DNA of 64,000 nucleotides from Colivivens sp963594655. GTDB taxonomy: Bacteria; Bacteroidota; Bacteroidia; Bacteroidales; Bacteroidaceae. The stretch is taken from the NCBI GenBank assembly GCA_963594655.1, contig CAVBFD010000003.1:1-64000 (forward strand), read 5' to 3'. The position numbers were made by a program, and so were the translations under genes. A model generated the notes under the pieces. That model was not told the DNA's origin. It worked only from the letters and a program-made list of their open reading frames with translations, and did no database searches. Positions 60,764 through 64,000 of the stretch are shown piece by piece (the stretch's first letter is position 1; each line of letters begins with the position of its first letter).

Positions 60764-61585
60764 ATGTTTGGAAGGGACACAGGACGCCGCGCCACTGTCA
60801 TCAGTCTCATGCTGATGATTCTGGTGGCCGCACCCTCCACTGCCTTGGCGCAGGATTCCATCCAGACAAGGAAGCCCAAGGCACAGCTGCGCAGGGAGAC
60901 AGACAGGGTACAGCAGTCGGACTCCCTGACAGACGGGACTGCCATACAGGAGGACATGGAACCTGTCATCACCATTGACATGGAAGGCATCGACACCATG
61001 TCGCTTGGCCGTATGGTGACCCTTCCGTCACCCGACTCCATCGTCACAACCATCAAGGCACAGTTCGTACCCGACCCCAAGAAAGCCATGTGGCTTGCCC
61101 TCGTGTTTCCCGGAGGCGGACAGATATACAACCGCAAGTACTGGAAACTGCCACTCATATACGGAGGGTTCTTAGGGTGTGTCTATGCCCTGTCATGGAA
61201 CAACATGATGTACAGAGACTATTCCAAGGCGTACATAGACATCATGGACGACGACCCGAACACCAACAGTTTCGAGGCCTTCATACCAAGGGGCTACAAC
61301 GTGAACACGAACCTGACACGAATACAGGATTTGTTCAGACGGAAGAAGAACTATTACAGACGCTACCGTGACCTGAGCATGTTCTGCATGATTGGAGTCT
61401 ACGCTCTGTCCGTCATAGACGCGTACGTGGACGCGGAGCTGTCGAGCTTCGACATAAGCAAAGACCTGTCGATGAAAGTGCTGCCGACCGTCATACAGGA
61501 CCGCAACTCCGTCGCAGCCGTATCACAGTCACATAACCCGTATGCCAGTCAGTCTTATGGCGTGCGGTGCAGCTTGAACTTTTAG
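60764..61585 (+). CDS. DUF5683 membrane protein
   Basis: 273 residues from ATG 60764 (preceded by AATAAGG); an ATG at 60731 overlaps the parA stop and is less likely. The signal peptide ends APSTALA. The DUF5683 core is PDPKKAMWLALVFPGGGQIYNRKYWKLPLIYGGFLG (two blocks) with TMs and ends in a beta-strand signature. The family sits next to parA/parB and relA in Bacteroidetes. Function unknown; possibly an envelope protein linked to cell-cycle genes. Confidence 0.9.
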   Translation: MFGRDTGRRATVISLMLMILVAAPSTALAQDSIQTRKPKAQLRRETDRVQQSDSLTDGTAIQEDMEPVITIDMEGIDTMSLGRMVTLPSPDSIVTTIKAQFVPDPKKAMWLALVFPGGGQIYNRKYWKLPLIYGGFLGCVYALSWNNMMYRDYSKAYIDIMDDDPNTNSFEAFIPRGYNVNTNLTRIQDLFRRKKNYYRRYRDLSMFCMIGVYALSVIDAYVDAELSSFDISKDLSMKVLPTVIQDRNSVAAVSQSHNPYASQSYGVRCSLNF

Positions 61586-61596
61586 CATGGTGAATT

Positions 61597-63837
61597 ATGG
61601 AAGATGAAAAGAACAGAGAATTGATGGAATCGAAGATGGTTGACGACGCGTTCAGGCGACTTGTCGACTCTTACCTCGCCACACGGCACAGGAAGAAAGT
61701 GGAAATCATCACCAAGGCATTCAACTTTGCCCGACACGCGCACAAAGGGGTGCGCCGTCTCTCAGGCGAGCCATACATCATGCACCCCATAGCGGTGGCA
61801 CAGATTGTCTGCTCAGAAATCGGACTGGGTTCCACGTCCATCTGCTCCGCCCTCCTGCACGATGTGGTGGAGGACACTGACTACACGGTGGAGGACATAG
61901 AGAACATGTTCGGGCCGAAGATAGCGCAGATAGTGGACGGACTGACCAAGATTTCCGGTGGTCTGTTCGGAGAAAAGGCATCGGCACAGGCGGAGAACAT
62001 CAAGAAACTGCTGCTCACGATGAACGAGGACATCCGTGTGATACTCGTCAAGATGGCTGACCGTCTGCACAACATGAGGACACTCGGGTCACAACCGCCA
62101 AACAAACGTTACAAGATTTCCGGAGAGACACTATATATCTACGCGCCTCTGGCAAACAGACTGGGATTGAACGCCATCAAGACGGAACTGGAGAACCTCA
62201 GTTTCCAGTACGAGCATCCTGAGGAGTACCGTACGATAGTAAACAAACTGGAGGCTACGGAGAAGGAGCGCAACACCGTGTTCGACGAGTTCACAGCCCC
62301 CATACGCACGCAACTCGACAAATGGGGCATGAAGTACGAGATTAAAGCCAGAATCAAGTCGCCCTACTCCATCTGGAAAAAGATAGAGACCAAACACGTG
62401 CCGTTCGAGGAGGTGTACGACCTCTTGGCTGTCAGAATCATCTTTGAGCCAAGACCCGGCATCGACGAGAAGAACGAGTGCTTCAACATATATGTGGCGC
62501 TGACACAGATATACGCCAGTCATCCCGACCGCTTCCGCGACTGGGTGAGCCACCCGAAGGCCAACGGCTACCAGGCGCTGCACGTCACGCTCATGAGCAA
62601 CAACGGAGAGTGGATAGAGGTGCAGATACGCAGTCAGAAGATGGACGAGATTGCGGAACGGGGATTCGCGGCACACTGGAAGTACAAGGACGGGGAAAAG
62701 ACAAAGGAGGAGAGCGAGTCTGAACTCGACAAGTGGCTCCTGACCATCAAGGACATCCTCGACGACCCGCAGCCGAGCGCAATCGACCTGCTCGACACCA
62801 TCAAACTCGACCTCTATGCGTCCGAGATATTCGTGTTCACCCCCAAGGGGGAGATACGCATACTGCCCACAGGGGCGACCGCACTCGACTTCGCCTTCTC
62901 CATACACACCGTAGTAGGCACGCACTGCATGGGAGCCAAGGTCAACCACAAGCTCGTCTCCATGACATATAAGTTGAAGAGCGGTGACCAGGTGGAGATA
63001 CTGGCTTCCAGCAAGTCCATGGTCAACCGCGAGTGGCTCAACATAGCGACCACAGCCAAGGCCCGCGCCAAGATTCTCGCGGCGATAAGGAAGGAGGAGC
63101 GCATACAGCGGAAAGAGGGTGAGAAGATGCTTGACGATTTCTTCGCGAAGAACGACATCATCAAGGACACGCCCAATCTGGACAAGCTCTGCAACCTTCA
63201 TTCAGTGGCCAAGGCAGAGGACCTGTACCTTGCCGTCGGAGGAAAGAAGGTAGTGTTGGGTTCGGACGATGTGGCTTGTCTGAAGAACAAGTCCAACAAG
63301 TCGTGGAAACGGTTGCTCATGTTCAGGCGCAGGAAGGACGTGGCGAAGACCGAGAGCCAGCAACAGGCGGAGACGCCCGTACTCGACAAGAAGAAGCCGG
63401 CCATCCTCAACGACGACAACATCAACACCGTGTTCCACCTCGACACCTGCTGCAACCCCATTCCCGGCGATGCGGTGATGGTATACCAAGACCCCGACAC
63501 AGGACTGCATGTCCATAAACTCCAGTGTCCTGTGGCACTGCGGCTGAAAGCCAACTCGGGCAACCGGCTGTTCGCAGCCAAATGGGACATGAAGGGAGAG
63601 AAGCAGTTCCTTGTGACCATCGAACTTAGCGGAGTTGACAAGATAGGCATGCTCAACCAGATCACACAGGTAATCTCCCAACTCTTCAACGTGAACATAA
63701 GGAAACTGGAGATTGAGACCACAGACGGTATCTTCACCAGCAAGCTCTCCATCAACGTACATGACACCAATGAAGTACAGACCATCATAAAAGACCTGAA
63801 AAAGATTCCAAATATAAAAGATGTGGCGAGGATTTGA
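61597..63837 (+). CDS. RelA/SpoT-family (p)ppGpp synthetase/hydrolase
   Basis: 746 residues. The HD hydrolase pair is His88-Asp89 (ALLHDVVEDTD). The synthetase region has RIKSPYSIWKK and GYQALHVTL with the conserved Tyr/Gln. TGS (EIFVFTPKGEIRILPTGATALDFAF, two blocks) and the C-terminal ACT domain follow. Both catalytic halves look intact, so it probably makes and degrades the alarmone. It lies 11 nt after DUF5683. Confidence 0.96.
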   Translation: MEDEKNRELMESKMVDDAFRRLVDSYLATRHRKKVEIITKAFNFARHAHKGVRRLSGEPYIMHPIAVAQIVCSEIGLGSTSICSALLHDVVEDTDYTVEDIENMFGPKIAQIVDGLTKISGGLFGEKASAQAENIKKLLLTMNEDIRVILVKMADRLHNMRTLGSQPPNKRYKISGETLYIYAPLANRLGLNAIKTELENLSFQYEHPEEYRTIVNKLEATEKERNTVFDEFTAPIRTQLDKWGMKYEIKARIKSPYSIWKKIETKHVPFEEVYDLLAVRIIFEPRPGIDEKNECFNIYVALTQIYASHPDRFRDWVSHPKANGYQALHVTLMSNNGEWIEVQIRSQKMDEIAERGFAAHWKYKDGEKTKEESESELDKWLLTIKDILDDPQPSAIDLLDTIKLDLYASEIFVFTPKGEIRILPTGATALDFAFSIHTVVGTHCMGAKVNHKLVSMTYKLKSGDQVEILASSKSMVNREWLNIATTAKARAKILAAIRKEERIQRKEGEKMLDDFFAKNDIIKDTPNLDKLCNLHSVAKAEDLYLAVGGKKVVLGSDDVACLKNKSNKSWKRLLMFRRRKDVAKTESQQQAETPVLDKKKPAILNDDNINTVFHLDTCCNPIPGDAVMVYQDPDTGLHVHKLQCPVALRLKANSGNRLFAAKWDMKGEKQFLVTIELSGVDKIGMLNQITQVISQLFNVNIRKLEIETTDGIFTSKLSINVHDTNEVQTIIKDLKKIPNIKDVARI

Positions 63838-63866
63838 GACGCCTATCGAATAAATTTGTAACTTTG
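63833..63866 (+). promoter_or_regulatory. Promoter of the Nif3-like gene
   Basis: TTTG (63833-63836) and TAACTTTG (63859-63866) are separated by 22 nt. The ATG at 63876 is 9 nt downstream. The -33 overlaps the relA stop codon. Confidence 0.6.
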
Positions 63867-63875
63867 CGGACAATT

Positions 63876-64000
63876 ATGAAGATTAGGGAAATTATACGTA
63901 CCCTTGAAGACTTTGCACCCCTGGCCCTGCAAGACGGATTCGACAATGCCGGACTGCAGATTGGACTGACAGAGGATGTGGATGCTACAGGGGTATTGTT
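63876..64000 (+). CDS. Nif3-like dinuclear metal protein (partial, 5' end)
   Basis: The frame from ATG 63876 to the window edge encodes about 41 residues: MKIREIIRTLEDFAPLALQDGFDNAGLQIG, read in two blocks. The N-terminal helix ending in an (D/E)NxGLxxG turn is typical of Nif3-like/DUF34 hexameric dinuclear metal proteins. Its length and C-terminus are beyond the window. Function of the family is not settled; GTP cyclohydrolase activity has been reported for some. Confidence 0.8.
   Translation, partial: MKIREIIRTLEDFAPLALQDGFDNAGLQIGLTEDVDATGVL

Overview
The window looks like chromosomal DNA of a Bacteroidales bacterium, most likely Prevotellaceae, at moderate GC. Most genes that need a promoter have a Bacteroidetes-type -7 box (TAnnTTTG), often with TTTG about 20 nt further upstream. 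Gene content fits: tRNA-linked spacers, short type-9-like C-termini, a PG0541-type protein behind an RND pump, a PL11 pectin lyase, DUF5683 and a RelA/SpoT block. No rRNA, CRISPR array, transposase or phage structural gene was seen.

Layout. 0-2.4 kb: end of an unknown gene, a flavodoxin-like protein and a secreted histidine phosphatase, closed by a perfect palindrome. 2.4-8.4 kb: a complete tripartite RND efflux operon (tolC, adaptor, pump, PG0541). 8.5-14.5 kb: operon pepO-metA-U32 protein-zinc ribbon protein. 14.6-17.4 kb: lipoprotein, ECF sigma factor, a membrane-anchored beta-barrel protein (candidate anti-sigma) and a second lipoprotein. 17.5-31.1 kb: an accessory zone with two ATPase genes at its ends, two candidate toxin-antitoxin pairs, an LPP20/transglutaminase envelope operon, a beta-helix adhesin, a PEGA-SUMF protein, dispersed repeats and two tandem arrays. 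31.2-34.1 kb: tRNA-Glu and tRNA-Ser diverging from a FdtA-like sugar isomerase and a FemAB-like acyltransferase, then two small exported helical proteins. 34.2-41.8 kb: a 1509-residue PL11-dockerin protein, ROK sugar kinase, nucleotidyltransferase and a secreted EEP hydrolase. 41.8-50.4 kb: MATE pump, patatin outer-membrane protein, nadK, divergent pdxJ-exbB-exbD-tonB, and pfkA-cupin. 50.4-64 kb: an orphan transcript candidate, nadC with a C69 dipeptidase, DUF486, purM, prfA, two transporters, then parA-DUF5683-relA and the start of a Nif3-like gene.

The most unusual items are these. A ~73-bp upstream element is shared by the LPP20/transglutaminase operon and the PEGA-SUMF gene, which suggests one regulon. 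The SUMF gene has a 3' end with the codon pattern of a diversity-generating retroelement target. Five 23-bp tandem units end six bases before an ATPase promoter, and three CACTCGAGTG palindromes at 22-bp spacing lie upstream of them. A ~130-bp repeat occurs in inverted orientation around 6.7 kb. The parA next to DUF5683-relA lacks parB and the deviant Walker A lysine. A promoter-to-hairpin stretch at 50.6-50.86 kb has no ATG reading frame. All coordinates and motifs were read by eye; no database search was run.
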